Below are positions 34,439 to 44,200 of a stretch of DNA of 64,000 bases, one piece after another (the first letter of the stretch is position 1; the number at the start of each line of letters is the position of its first letter). The stretch covers positions 62,001 through 126,000 of the forward strand of contig CAOLHI010002495.1 of assembly GCA_948474755.1 (NCBI GenBank). The letters are read 5' to 3'. The notes below the pieces were generated by a model, which did no database searches, was not told the origin of the DNA, and saw nothing but the letters and a program-made list of their open reading frames with translations. The translations under genes and the position numbers were made by a program. The DNA comes from Ctenosaura bakeri (taxonomy: Eukaryota > Chordata > Lepidosauria > Squamata > Iguanidae).

Positions 34439-34575
34439 GGTGCTCACGCTTCTTTCCGGCCAGCACGGAGTTGGTGCAGAGGGGAAGACGAGGGGACGTG
34501 AGTGCCTCCCAGACAAGGCTTTTTGTGCGATCCCCGTGCAACGCCAGGAGCACCAGGTAAGGTGTGAAAAGGGCC
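34054..34575. mobile_element. GC-rich long MITE (type L1), nested
   Basis: The ends are GGCCCTTTTCGCTTGCC and GGTGTGAAAAGGGCC. The flanks CTA and CTT would be a one-mismatch 3-bp duplication. The left interior (GATGCACGATCGCGTGTCCC, CATGCACTTACCTTGCATGT) is homologous, inverted, to the element at 39153-39573. It contains a compound GGAA/AAGC microsatellite. Frames across it encode only KEGR/KQAS repeats. Confidence 0.78.
34334..34438. repeat. Compound (GGAA)n(AAGC)n microsatellite
   Basis: About 56 bases of GGAA pass directly into about 48 bases of AAGC, inside the GC-rich MITE. Confidence 0.95.
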
Positions 34576-34889
34576 CTTTGTAGTTTAGGGAGGGGCATCT
34601 AGAATTCTCAGCTAGAGAGCCCTTCAGCCTGACTAAACTATAAACCCCAGAATTCCACAGGATGTTGAAGTGGAATAATAGCACCTATAACAGTGTAGTT
34701 CTGAAATGCCCTTTATGTGAGACTGAAAACTGACACACATCACTCCCATAAGATCAACTTTATAGGTGGTTAAGAAAGCAGTGGTTGTTCAGTAGTGGGG
34801 GAAACCATCAAAGCCCTTTAGCTGATAGGTTCCAGCATCCCTTCACAGCAAGTGGTAGAATTGGGCCCCTACACAACTAACTCTACCCA

Positions 34890-34975
34890 GACCATTCCAG
34901 ATCAGGCTGTCTGTCTGCTGTGAGCAAACCTAGTGCAACCTACTTGCATTCATAACAGCTGAGTGGGGCTATAAG
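34890..34975 (+). repeat. Unclassified repeat, copy 1 (pair with 36130-36212)
   Basis: GATCAGGCTGTCTGTCTGCT and CCTAGTGCAACCTACTTGCA recur 1.2 kb downstream in the same order (GATCAGGCTATCTGTCTGCA, CCTAGTGCAACCTACTTGCA). I do not recognise the family. Confidence 0.7.
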
Positions 34976-35094
34976 GCCCCTTGGCTGGATAAAGGAGGTC
35001 CCCTGAGCTGGACTGCACCTCCCCAGCATCAGGAAGTTGGATTCCTGGAGTCATAAAGGGCAGAACCAAACAAAGAAAACAACTAAGTAGGTAT

Positions 35095-35320
35095 GTCCAT
35101 ACCCTCCAGCTGTCCTGATTTAGCAGGGGCAATTCTGATTAATCTGTCATTTCTACTTTTCCCAGCTGCTTTTAAAATGTCCCAGTTTCTTGCTCCCTCT
35201 CCCATTTCCCTGCTTTGTTCTCAGCTTACTTAAATGGCTGCAAACTGAGTTCAAAATACGAAAGTAGTTTGTACTCAATTAACTCAGCAGGGGAAGGGGA
35301 GGATGGGCATCGGAATTTTG
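35095..35320 (+). repeat. Unclassified interspersed repeat, copy 1
   Basis: CAGCTGCTTTTAAAATGTCC, TCTCAGCTTACTTAAATGGC and GCAAACTGAGTTCAAAATAC recur in the same order at 63390-63605. Over about 200 bases the two are clearly homologous. The family is not one I can name. Confidence 0.7.
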
Positions 35321-35558
35321 CCCTTTCCTGTACACCCAGGCAAAAGCCAATGGCTTCAGTCTTCCCTAGTTTGTGTTTTCTTCCTCATTAATAACTTTTT
35401 TCCCCATCTTAACTACCTTCTGATGTTGCTTAGCCATCTGTGTCCTAATTTTCATCTGTAATATGTTGGAGAGTATGCATGCCCCATCTGCTATCACAAT
35501 GCATGCACGCTGCTAACAGGAAAGTTGAATCCTCCCGTTTCCTCCCAGCTGCTTCTAG

Positions 35559-35760
35559 GGCCATTTCCGCACTAGACTGTTATAATGCTTTTATTCCACC
35601 TTCAAATATCCTATGGAATTTTGGGGTTTGCAGTTTACTGAGGCCAACGAGCTCTCTGACTGAGAATTCTAAATGCCCCTCCCTAAACCCAAACCCCAAG
35701 TTTCCATAGGATGTTGAAAGTGGAATAATAGCACTATAACAATCTAGTGCAGGAATGGCC
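35559..35760. mobile_element. Palindromic MITE, 202-bp subtype
   Basis: The ends are GGCCATTTCCGCACTAGACT and CTAGTGCAGGAATGGCC. The arms are CAAATATCCTATGGAATTTT and GTTTCCATAGGATGTTGAAA, and the centre has the GAGCTCTCTGACTGAGAATT asymmetric spacer. Confidence 0.88.
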
Positions 35761-35920
35761 TTAGCTTCAACTGACAGATCTTGAGGACTGAGTAAGAAAA
35801 AGTCCCACAGGCTTGACATTTTCACACTGCTGTCTACAGTGCTAGAACATCTGCAGAGGACTTTTGACAGCTCCATATGTACATTTTCATTCTGCCATGA
35901 ATGCCACTAATCCTGACACT

Positions 35921-36100
35921 AGCCATTTCTGCACTAGGCTGTTATAGCGCTATGATTCCGCTTCCAACATCCTATGGAATCCTGGGGTTTGCAGTTTCGG
36001 GAGGGGCCACCCGGCCCCTCCCAAAACTGCAAACCCCAGGATTCCATAGGATGTTGAAAGCGGAATCATAGCGCTATAACAGCCTAGTGCAGAAATGGCC
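35921..36100. mobile_element. Near-perfect palindromic MITE, TSD ACT
   Basis: The ends are AGCCATTTCTGCACTAGGCT and AGCCTAGTGCAGAAATGGCC. The two 85-base arms differ at only a few positions around GGGGCCACCCGGCCCC. ACT flanks both sides (35918-35920 and 36101-36103). It is one of the best-preserved copies in the window and an ideal long double-strand former. Confidence 0.94.
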
Positions 36101-37956
36101 ACTGAAAGGAGTGGCTGATTACCCTGCATTGGTTTTGGATCAGGCTATCTGTCTGCAATGAACACACCTAGTGCAACCTACTTGCATTCAAGCCAGTTGA
36201 GTGGAGTTATACATTATTTTTGGAACAAACTAGATCCTTAACAACTTTTGATCAGTCTTAATTTGGGCAAGAGTTTTGTGACATTGCTGGCATTTTTGTG
36301 CTTCCCTCTCTCCAGTGAGCATTCAGTAATTATTTCTAAAATGTACAAATTTAATATGCCTTGAGCCTGTTTCATTGCTTTGCCACAATAACAGAGTCCT
36401 ATTTACCACACTGGCTGAGAGGGTGGGCTCTGTGTCCTTTTACTTGCAATCTGTTGTTTTCTTTACTTTCACACTGAGTCCTTGCCCTTGATCAAACACT
36501 GTGCTGAATGGGTGGCTCACTTTCCCCATCTCCACTCCATTTTCTAATTATCTCGCCATTTTGCAGAATCACTGTATTATGTTTCTCAACTGGTTCATTA
36601 GCGCTTTTGTCCTTCATTTCCATTGTCACAAGCGTGGGCATAATTTGGTCCTTTAATTCCACTGAACAAAATGAAATGGAGAAAATAGAGGGGTTGGCAT
36701 TCCAAGAAAAGGACTGAATCAAATGCCATTTCGCAAAAAGAAGCCAAAGGTTACTTTTTGCATGTATAAGAACTGTTCTCAGAACATTTCTCCGTGTGTG
36801 TGTGTGTGTGTGTGTGTGTTCCATTTTTGTAAAAAAGGTGAAATCAAACTTGACTTTATAGATTCACAGGAACATAATGTAGTCATGCCAACACTTAAGT
36901 AATTTCTTCAACAACTTCAGTACATGCCAGAGATGGGGTCTAAGCACCGAAATACAAAACCATTCCTTTGAATCCACAGTTTTCTCCCTAATTCCATGAT
37001 AACCAACCAATAAAATCCCTTCTTCCTGTTTCCCAGCATCAAGTTTATTTTATTTTTAAGTTTTTTAAAAATAAAATGGAAGGAGGGCCTCACTATGTAT
37101 CAGGGGAGATAACTGGGGTTTGGTGATACCCAGACTCACATGGTTGACCCTGACGTCACTCCCAATAAGCTGACTAATATTTCTATTCTGTCTCCATTTG
37201 CTGCTATGGATCAAGATCTTGAACCCTCAAAGAACTCCCAGTGAATGTTGTTCCAAGATGAATTGTTTCTTCAGAATGACCAGGGTTTTTGGTATGACTT
37301 TGAACTTCACATCAGTTTTCCATGGAACTTCCTGTCCTTTGTCTCAGACAGCAGAATGTTTAGGGTTGGCCCTCTCTACAACCATTGTGCTGTTCTAGTA
37401 GCATCCCCTGCCTCTTATTTCCTGTCATATCCCTCTGTCTTTGCAACAGCAACCAACATTCAAACATGTGGAGAACACGAATCCCAGCAACAAATTTAAA
37501 TTAGCAGATTATAAGCCACTCGTTGATTTCCTTGGTGTACCATTTGGATCTTTTCAGCGTAGCAGACACACAGCTGTGCCTATAATCTTATTTACAATGG
37601 TGTAGTTAGGAAATGAAGCTGCAAACCAGAAAGTTCACATTAGCCTCAACCATAACTTCTGGCCTTGCAGCAGTAGCAGTTAATGGCTTTCATGCCAGTG
37701 CAGTGGTGATTTCACTCTTGGGTTAACTTAAAAGGAAGGTGCTAAATGTATTTAAAGGGAGAGAGTTCATTGCTTTGGACAGCTCCTATAAAGTTTGGAG
37801 TAAAACTTGGAGTAGATTCACCACCCCACTGATATGGAAGCCACCAATCTGCACTGCTTTATGGGTACGTCACTCTCTTAGCTCCACATTTAAATTATGT
37901 GGACAATAATGCCAGTCTAGCTTACAAAGATATTGTTACAAGACTACTGTGATAAT
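36101..37956. other. Anonymous sequence with one repeat pair and (GT)n
   Basis: It includes repeat copy 2 at 36130-36212 (partner of 34890-34975) and a GT run at 36794-36820. The 110-codon minus frame at 36492-36824 starts in that GT run and is not supported as a gene. Confidence 0.45.
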
Positions 37957-38343
37957 GGCCATTTCCGCACGGGGAAAGGGAATTTCCCCGTGCCGGTAAT
38001 TACCGGACTTCTTGGCTCCACACTTGGGTCCAGGCTGGTCCGGAGCAGTGCGTGGCCACTGCTCCACATTGCTCCGGGGATGAAAATGGCAGCTTCCAGT
38101 TGGTCGAGGCTCTCCACCAACCGCTGAAGCTCGCCAACCTAAGGCCCGCCCCCGGCAGATCACAGGCTCGCACTGGTTTCAAGCAGTCTTTCAAAAGCAC
38201 ACTGGACACCACTTCGGGTCATTCCGGAGCAGGCTGAGGTGCGGAACTACACTAAGTAGGTCCGATCCAGTCTGCTCCCAGGTGCAGACATCCTCCCTGG
38301 AGGATGCTGTGCACCGTTTCTTTAAGCCCGTGTGGAAATGGCC
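37957..38343. mobile_element. GC-rich long MITE (type L2), 387 bp, TSD AAT
   Basis: The ends are GGCCATTTCCGCACGGGGAA and TTAAGCCCGTGTGGAAATGGCC (inverse). AAT flanks both sides (37954-37956 and 38344-38346). The interior (TCTCCACCAACCGCTGAAGC, GGCCCGCCCCCGGCAGATC) is homologous in inverse orientation to 57621-58088. It shares terminal motifs with the short palindromic MITEs but not their core. Confidence 0.88.
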
Positions 38344-38934
38344 AATGTGTTTGCTTGTGAGGTGCTTTGAACACACCAGAAACTATATAAATGGGAAGTA
38401 TTGTTCTTTTCTCCCCCATAATAAAGCTCTTCCACTCCCCGTTCCTCATGAGTCATATAAGTTAATAGAACCACATATCTGAATTACATGGAAAACAATA
38501 TAAGTAGAGATCATCTAGACGAGAGTTGTTCAAAGTGGTAGTCCATGACCAAACACCAGTGCATGAGCTATTGGCTGCCTTTCTCCGGTGAGTTTTCAGG
38601 AAAGAAATAAACAATTGTGTTGGCAAAAATATGGTCCAGTATTCTACATCAGCTACTCAGTTAAGTATACTGAGTACAACATAAATATAGCAATCATGAA
38701 TATGAAAGAACAGTTATCTAGGCCATTTCTGCACTCACCTGTTATAGTGCATGTGGTCTGGGTGGCTTTTTTGTATGGTTCCTTTAAAACAGTCTGAAAA
38801 GCTAAGGCTGGTTTTAAAGATCCAAATCCTTACAGAAAAAAAATGGTCTCAGCTACCCATGGGAAGCTCAGTAGGAAGGGAGCTAGCCTAGTTTCCTTTG
38901 GGAGGGAGTTCCACAACCGTGGTGCTGCTACAGA
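38344..38934. other. Anonymous sequence with a 30-bp MITE end
   Basis: At 38721-38750 an isolated left terminus (GGCCATTTCTGCACTCACCT, GTTATAGTGC) stands without the rest of the element. Otherwise nothing is recognised. Confidence 0.5.
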
Positions 38935-39122
38935 GGCCATTTCTGCACTGCAGTATTATAGTGCTATTATTCCACTTTCAACATGCTATGGAATCCTGGG
39001 GTTTGCAGTTTAGGGAGGGGCCTCAAAGGCCCCAAAGCCCCTCCCTAAACTGCAAACCCCAGGATTCCATAGCATGTTGAAAGTGGAATAATAGCACTAT
39101 AACAGACTAGTGAAGAAATGCC
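38935..39122. mobile_element. Palindromic MITE
   Basis: The ends are GGCCATTTCTGCACTGCAGT and CTAGTGAAGAAATGCC. The arms share an unusual CATGCTATGG / CCATAGCATG variant in both halves. A matched variant in both arms points to arm-to-arm conversion or to a founder with this variant. Confidence 0.9.
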
Positions 39123-39152
39123 CCTAGATTCACTCATTACAATCACTACTTA

Positions 39153-39573
39153 GGCCCTTCCCGCATCTTAACTTCTGCTGGCACTGGGGTGCGGAGATTG
39201 CACAAGCAGCCTCCAGCGAGAGGCTCTCATGTCCAGGGCCCTTTGGCGCTGCACGATCTGCCTGCTCGTGTGAGAGCCCCGCCTCTTCCTTCTGCAGTGC
39301 AGCCTGGGACCTTCCCAGGCTGCACTGGGACTGGAAGTGCGATCAGCGCGGCTCTGGAGGCTCCGCACACCAGGTAAGTGCGCGCGGGGCCTGGGAGCAA
39401 TGCACAATCCCGCACCATTTTCATTTTCTAGCTGAAAATGAAAAGGTGCTCGATCGGCACCTGCCAGCCCCTGGAGCATCTCACTATTGTGAGTGTGTTG
39501 TACAGATTGCTCCTCACAATTGCGCAATGCTCCAGGCGCCCTTTCGCATGGAAAATGCTGTGGGGAAAGGGCC
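39153..39573. mobile_element. GC-rich long MITE (type L1), 421 bp, TSD TTA
   Basis: The ends are GGCCCTTCCCGCATC and GTGGGGAAAGGGCC. TTA flanks both sides (39150-39152 and 39574-39576). It is homologous in inverse orientation to the nested element at 34054. It contains CACCAGGTAAGTGCG, a strong splice-donor-like site present as CTTACCT on the other strand in the 34054 copy. Confidence 0.88.
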
Positions 39574-39759
39574 TTAGTCACAACTGTGATACTATTGCCA
39601 CGATTGTAACCTGCAGCCTCGCAATCTACTTTGCTGGACATCAGCTGCATGGGCAGAATGAGATCCATTGTGCTAGAGATAGATGCATAGACAAATGAAG
39701 TTTCCATTCATTTTCAGGGCACTGGTCCAAGATAGGTTTCTTAGGTATACTAAGTATAC

Positions 39760-39948
39760 TTGTTGTGTGCCTTTAAGTCGTTTCTGACATATGGTGACCC
39801 TAAAGCAAACATATCACAGGGTTTTCTGAGGATGAGAGTGTGTGAAGTACCCAAGGTCACCAGCGGTTTCCATGGCCAAGGAGGGAATTGAACCCTGATC
39901 TGCAGAGTCATGGTGCAACACTCAAACCACTGCACATTCTGGCTGTAA
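39760..39948 (-). mobile_element. tRNA-derived SINE, minus strand
   Basis: On the plus strand it reads TTGTTGTGTGCCTTTAAGTC, GGGTTTTCTGAGGATGAGAG and GGGAATTGAACCCTGATC, the inverse of tail, body and B box. It lies directly next to a MITE at 39958. Confidence 0.9.
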
Positions 39949-39957
39949 GTACACTTA

Positions 39958-40129
39958 GGTCATTTCCACACTAGACTGTTATAGCGCTATTATTCCACTT
40001 GCAATATCCTATGGAATCCTGGGGTTTGTGAGGGGCCGACCAGTCCCACCCGAAACTGCAAACTCCAGGATTCCATAGGATGTTGCAAGTGGAATAATAG
40101 CGCTATAACAGTCTAGTGTGGAAATGGCC
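39958..40129. mobile_element. Palindromic MITE, 172 bp, TSD TTA
   Basis: The ends are GGTCATTTCCACACTAGACT and GTCTAGTGTGGAAATGGCC. TTA flanks both sides (39955-39957 and 40130-40132). The left arm has lost a few bases (GGGGTTTGTGAGGGGCC). Confidence 0.93.
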
Positions 40130-40162
40130 TTAGTTAAGTACAATTTTTGCCCATTGACTTCA

Positions 40163-41544
40163 CCTAAGTAGATGAAAAAAGGGGGAAAAGAGGATCCAAA
40201 TAATTATCACCCGGTCAGCCTGACATCAATACCAGGAAAGATCCTAGAGAAGATCATTAAACAGTCACTTTGTTATTACTTAGAAAGCAATGCCATAATC
40301 ACTAAAGGCCAGCATGGATTTCTCAGAAATAAGTCATGCCAGACTAATCTTATCTCTTTTTACAATAGGGTTACAAGCTTGATAGATGAAGGGAATGCTG
40401 TCAATGTAGCATATCTTGACCTCAGTAAGGCCTTTGACAAAGTTCCTCATGACATTCTTGCAAAGAAGCTAGTAGAATGCGGGCTAAACAGGGCTACTGT
40501 TAGGTGGGTTTGTAATTGGTTGACCAACCGAACCCAAACGGTGCTCACCAATGGCTGCTTTTCATCCTGGAGAGAAGTGACTAGTGGGGTGCTGCAGGGA
40601 TCTGTCCTGGGCCCAGGGCTATTCAACATTTTCATCAGTGACTTCGATGAAGGAGTGGAGGGCATGCTGATCAAATGTGCAGATGATACCAAATTGGGTG
40701 GGGTTGCTATTACCCAGAGGACAGGATCAAAATTCAAAATGACCTTGACAGATCGGAGAGCTGGGCCAAAGCTAACAAAATGAATTTCAACAGAGAGAAA
40801 TGTAAGGTCCTGTACTTAGGCAGAAAAAATGGAATGCACAAATATAGGATGGGGGACCCATGGCTTGATAGCAGTACATGTGAAAGGGATCTAGGAGTCT
40901 TGGTAGATCACAAGCTGAACATGAGTCAGCAGTGTGACGCGGCAGCCAAGAAAGCCAATGCGATGGTGTTTAGATCAAGGGAGGTAATGGTACCAAGGTA
41001 TCCTGCATTGATTAGGCCTCATTTAGAATATTGTGTCCAGTTCTGGGCACCTCAATTCAGTTCAAGAAGGATATCAACAAGATGGAACGTGTCCAGAGGA
41101 GGGCGACCAAAATGGTGAAGGGTCTGGAAGCTATGCCCTATGAAGAACGGTTTAGGGAGCTTGGTATGTTTAGTCTGCAGAAGAGATGGTTAAGAGGAGA
41201 CATAATAGCAATGTTTAAATATTTGAAGGGATGTCATGTTGAGGAGGGAGCGGGCTTGTTCTCTGTCAGTCCAGAAACTAGGACAAGGAGCAATGGATTC
41301 AAGCTGCAGGAAAGGAGATTCCACTTGAACCTCAGGAAGAACTTCCTGACGGTCAGAGTTGTCCAGCAGTGGAATGTGCTGCCTCGGAGTGTGGTAGAGT
41401 CTCCTTCTTTGGAGGTTTTTAAGCATAGGCTGGATGGCCATCTGTTGGGAATGCTTTGATGTGTATTCCTGCATAGCAAGAGGTTGGACTCGATGGCCCC
41501 TGGGGTCTCCTCCAACTCTATGATTCTATGATTCTATGGTTCTA
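40163..41544 (+). mobile_element. CR1 LINE, 5'-truncated, about 1.4 kb
   Basis: It starts within ORF2 and runs to a tail of ATTCTATG repeats at 41518-41540. It keeps the RT domain and the C-terminal region plus the short 3' UTR. ORF1 and the endonuclease half of ORF2 are absent, as in most CR1 insertions. Relatively few mutations make it the youngest CR1 in the window. Confidence 0.95.
40172..41459 (+). pseudogene. CR1 ORF2 reverse transcriptase remnant, frameshifted
   Basis: Frame 1 (40172-40783) has the RT blocks [67 protein letters not shown] and CADDTK. The catalytic FADD is CADD, so the aspartates are kept but the Phe is changed. Frame 2 (to 41118) holds CKVLYLGR, DLGVLVDHKLNMS and [14 protein letters not shown]. 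Frame 3 (to 41459) holds [15 protein letters not shown] and the C-terminus. Two shifts, near 40750 and 41050, break the protein. It would be the copying enzyme of the retrotransposon and is not functional. Confidence 0.95.
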
Positions 41545-42784
41545 AGTAGCTTGATGTAGAATACTGGCCACGGTACCAATACTTGGCATATTGTGAAAAA
41601 TTACCAATCCCCCACTTCAGATAGCTTAAGAAGGAATGATTTAAACAGTCACTTTATCATGTTTCTGAAAGAGATTAGCTATGGATGATTTATTTCCATG
41701 TGCATATCCTCCTCCAAGAATTTGTATACAAGAACTTGTAAAAACACATGTATATAGATCAGATTAATATATATATATTTTAAAAAGTATGGAGCCCCAG
41801 TCTTGTGCTGATTGCAGAGTATTTTTATTTACAAGAAACCCATTGCTTGTGGCACCTCTTTCCCTTCTGCCAGAGCTTCCAACAAAAGTCACTTTCACAA
41901 ACTTTCCTCATTTAATTGCTTCCTGCAATGAAGCTCAGAATAGAAAATTAGCACCACGGCAGGAGACGATATCATCAAGTCACAGCAGGTTTGAAAGATC
42001 TGGCATGAACATTTCAAGAGATGCCCATTTAATGGGTCAAAAAGGAGCCTGGCAGGTTGAACTCCACTGGCATCAACACAGTGGGCCTGCTGGGACTAGG
42101 TTCAATCAGGAGAGTGGTTGGGTGCCCTGCTTTACAGAAGACAGTCCTCTGTTTTAAAGGCAGACTATCTCTGAGGAGCTTTTCAGTTCCAATGCTCCTT
42201 AAAGGAAAAGGCTTGGCAGAGTTGCTTTTTAAAATTACCACTCTCAGAATGACTCAGCAGCATGGACATTATCCATGGTAGCTGGTTGATTCTGGAAATG
42301 GTAGTCCAAAAAACGTAACTTCTCCAAGCTATGGAGAAAGGACCATATGAAGGGAGAGCTGGACCTCGGTTACTCATCAACTTAACATGCGGAGAGTAGA
42401 CTCAGCATTCTGGTGAAATGAATTACATCGCTCTTGCAGTGATAGTAATAATTTCTGAATTTGCATCTATATACATATGAACAAATGTCATGCAAACAGA
42501 TATTTTGTTCCTTTTTCTTGATGACACATCTCTCTCTCTCTCTCTCTTTTTAAATACGGTGCAAGTGCCTATTCACCTTGTCAGTCATGTGTTATCTCTA
42601 CATTTGCTTCTGTGTCATCTATATCTTTAGTAATATCAGCTGACAGTCTGCAAGATGTTACAAAAGGCTTAATAAAGAATTCTCATAATAACTATGTGGC
42701 TACTGTTTCAGCCTTCTTCACTGCTTGCAAAGCTATGTGTGTATGCGTGCACACACACACACACACACACAAATCTAATGAGAG
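41545..42784. other. Anonymous sequence
   Basis: TC (42531-42548) and AC (42750-42771) runs are present. At 42265-42330 a hAT-MITE fragment (GTAGTCCAAAAAACGTAACT) can be seen. The 122-codon frame at 41789-42157 has no domain I recognise. Confidence 0.45.
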
Positions 42785-42920
42785 TCCTTGTCATGGTCTG
42801 GAAATACCACCTTTCTGGGCTACAGATCCCAGAATGTTGCAGTCAGCATGGCTGCTGATGGCTGGAGGATTCTGGGAAGATTCTAGGTGCTCAAAAAGTA
42901 ATATTTCCAACCTCTGCTCT
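42785..42920. mobile_element. hAT-type MITE fragment
   Basis: CTGGGCTACAGATCCCAGAA, CAGCATGGCTGCTGATGGCT and TCAAAAAGTAATATTTCCAA form the foldback MITE type ending in TTTCCAAGCTCTG. It is diverged and no target duplication is clear. Related scraps lie near 42265, 45255, 51775 and 56725. Confidence 0.55.
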
Positions 42921-43500
42921 CCATCTCTATTCCCTCCATGTCAAACTGTACCTTGTAGATGGAAGCATAGCTCTGCAGAGTTTATACAGGGGGTGGGGAA
43001 ATGATATAGTTTACAAGAGCCTGAAGATGGAAAGATGGGGATATTCTGAGTTTAATCCCACTACCATGAGAGTTAAAAGGAATCTAAATCACAGATCATG
43101 CTTGAGAATATTCATGAATACTTCTTTCCCTGTATTGTCCGGATTTTGTGAGATGTGCTGAAACATCTCAGAGGCAAAACAAGCACCATTCTGAATGCTG
43201 TCCTCCTCCCTTGTTTATTTCTAGAGTGCCATCCCTGTATCACTGTATACAGTGCTTTGCAAGTAAAAGACCAACCAAAAAACCTAGTTCTCTGCCCCTG
43301 GGATTATCATCTAATTAAGACATGACACAAAAGGAAATGGGAATGGCAATGTGCGAAGGGATTAAGTCCAGCAGCTATGTTACCATGCCATACACCCCCA
43401 ATCTGTAATACAGTATGTCTGGCTATACGTGCTGTTTAATTGGCATGACGTAAATATAAATCTTGCACTTATGGCTGGAAGCTGTGTGGAAATTAAAAGG

Positions 43501-44200
43501 ACTCTGACGGGAAGCTTCCTGAAGCTAGGACAAAAGGCCTCAGCATGGCCAGGTCATAAGTTTAGTGGGATCAATCGGAAAACTCAAACCTGATGAGTTT
43601 TAGACGGTTCTGTAAAGTATCCAAGCCTAAGAGACAATAGCCAACAAAGCTGCTAAAAGGAGCATCCAAAAGCTGATATCCACTTACCTCTTTCCCATGG
43701 AAACTGTCCTTTTGTTCCCTCATCTTTCCAGTCATTAAGAGGCTATTGTGATTTCCTTCTATGCTTTGTCACCTGTCCACAAAGACAATTAGAACCTTCC
43801 AGAAAGCAATTAACACATTCCCTGCAGGGCAGAAAAAGAGTATTTAAACTCTGGCTCAGGCCCTGGCTTCTTGCTGGTAATTTGAACACAGGTCGGATGT
43901 TGTGTTGCATGAGAGCCCCCAGATTTATGTTCATTGTACTGCCCTCAGACCCCCAGTCTGAGACACACTTTGCCTTGATCCTGTTTTGTTTCAGGAACAA
44001 TAACTATCACTCTCTCCATCCCAGAATCTCTGCACTACCCAACCTTTCCCTCTGTTCCTTCTTTTAGCCTTGAATGATTTGTGAGACTGCTTAATTACTT
44101 GCATGTGTTTGTGAATTCAACCCCCTGCCCAATAAAGACATTCTTTTTTGATTTCCAACTAGTGTCTTACAGTTAGTACTGGCATATACTGGTGACAAGA
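43501..44200 (+). mobile_element. Possible LTR (promoter and poly(A)-like signals)
   Basis: A TATA-like GAGTATTTAAACTC lies at about 43838 and CCCAATAAAGACATTC at about 44128. The roughly 290-base spacing and the GT-rich stretch after the signal suit an LTR R region. CTTACAGTTAGTACTGGC may mark the 3' edge. No exact ends or target duplication were found. Confidence 0.4.

Larger units (their letters stand above)
33997..34710. mobile_element. Palindromic MITE, split by a second MITE
   Basis: The left end GGGTATTTCTGCACTACACT continues to CATGCTATGGAATCCTA. After a 522-bp insertion it resumes TTTGTAGTTTAGGGAGGGGC and ends AACAGTGTAGTTCTGAAATG. The outer copy is therefore older than the GC-rich element inside it. 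Confidence 0.82.

Noticed and set aside
34170..34684. Several 100-144-codon frames on both strands
   Set aside because: They read through GGAA and AAGC repeats (KEGR, KQAS, LACL, PSFL runs) inside a MITE and are open only because of the repeats.
36492..36824. 110-codon minus-strand frame starting HTHTHT
   Set aside because: It begins in a GT microsatellite and has no conserved features.
43501..44200. A full LTR with defined ends
   Set aside because: TATA-like and AATAAA signals are there, but no TG...CA ends with a matching target duplication could be found, so it is kept only as a possible LTR.
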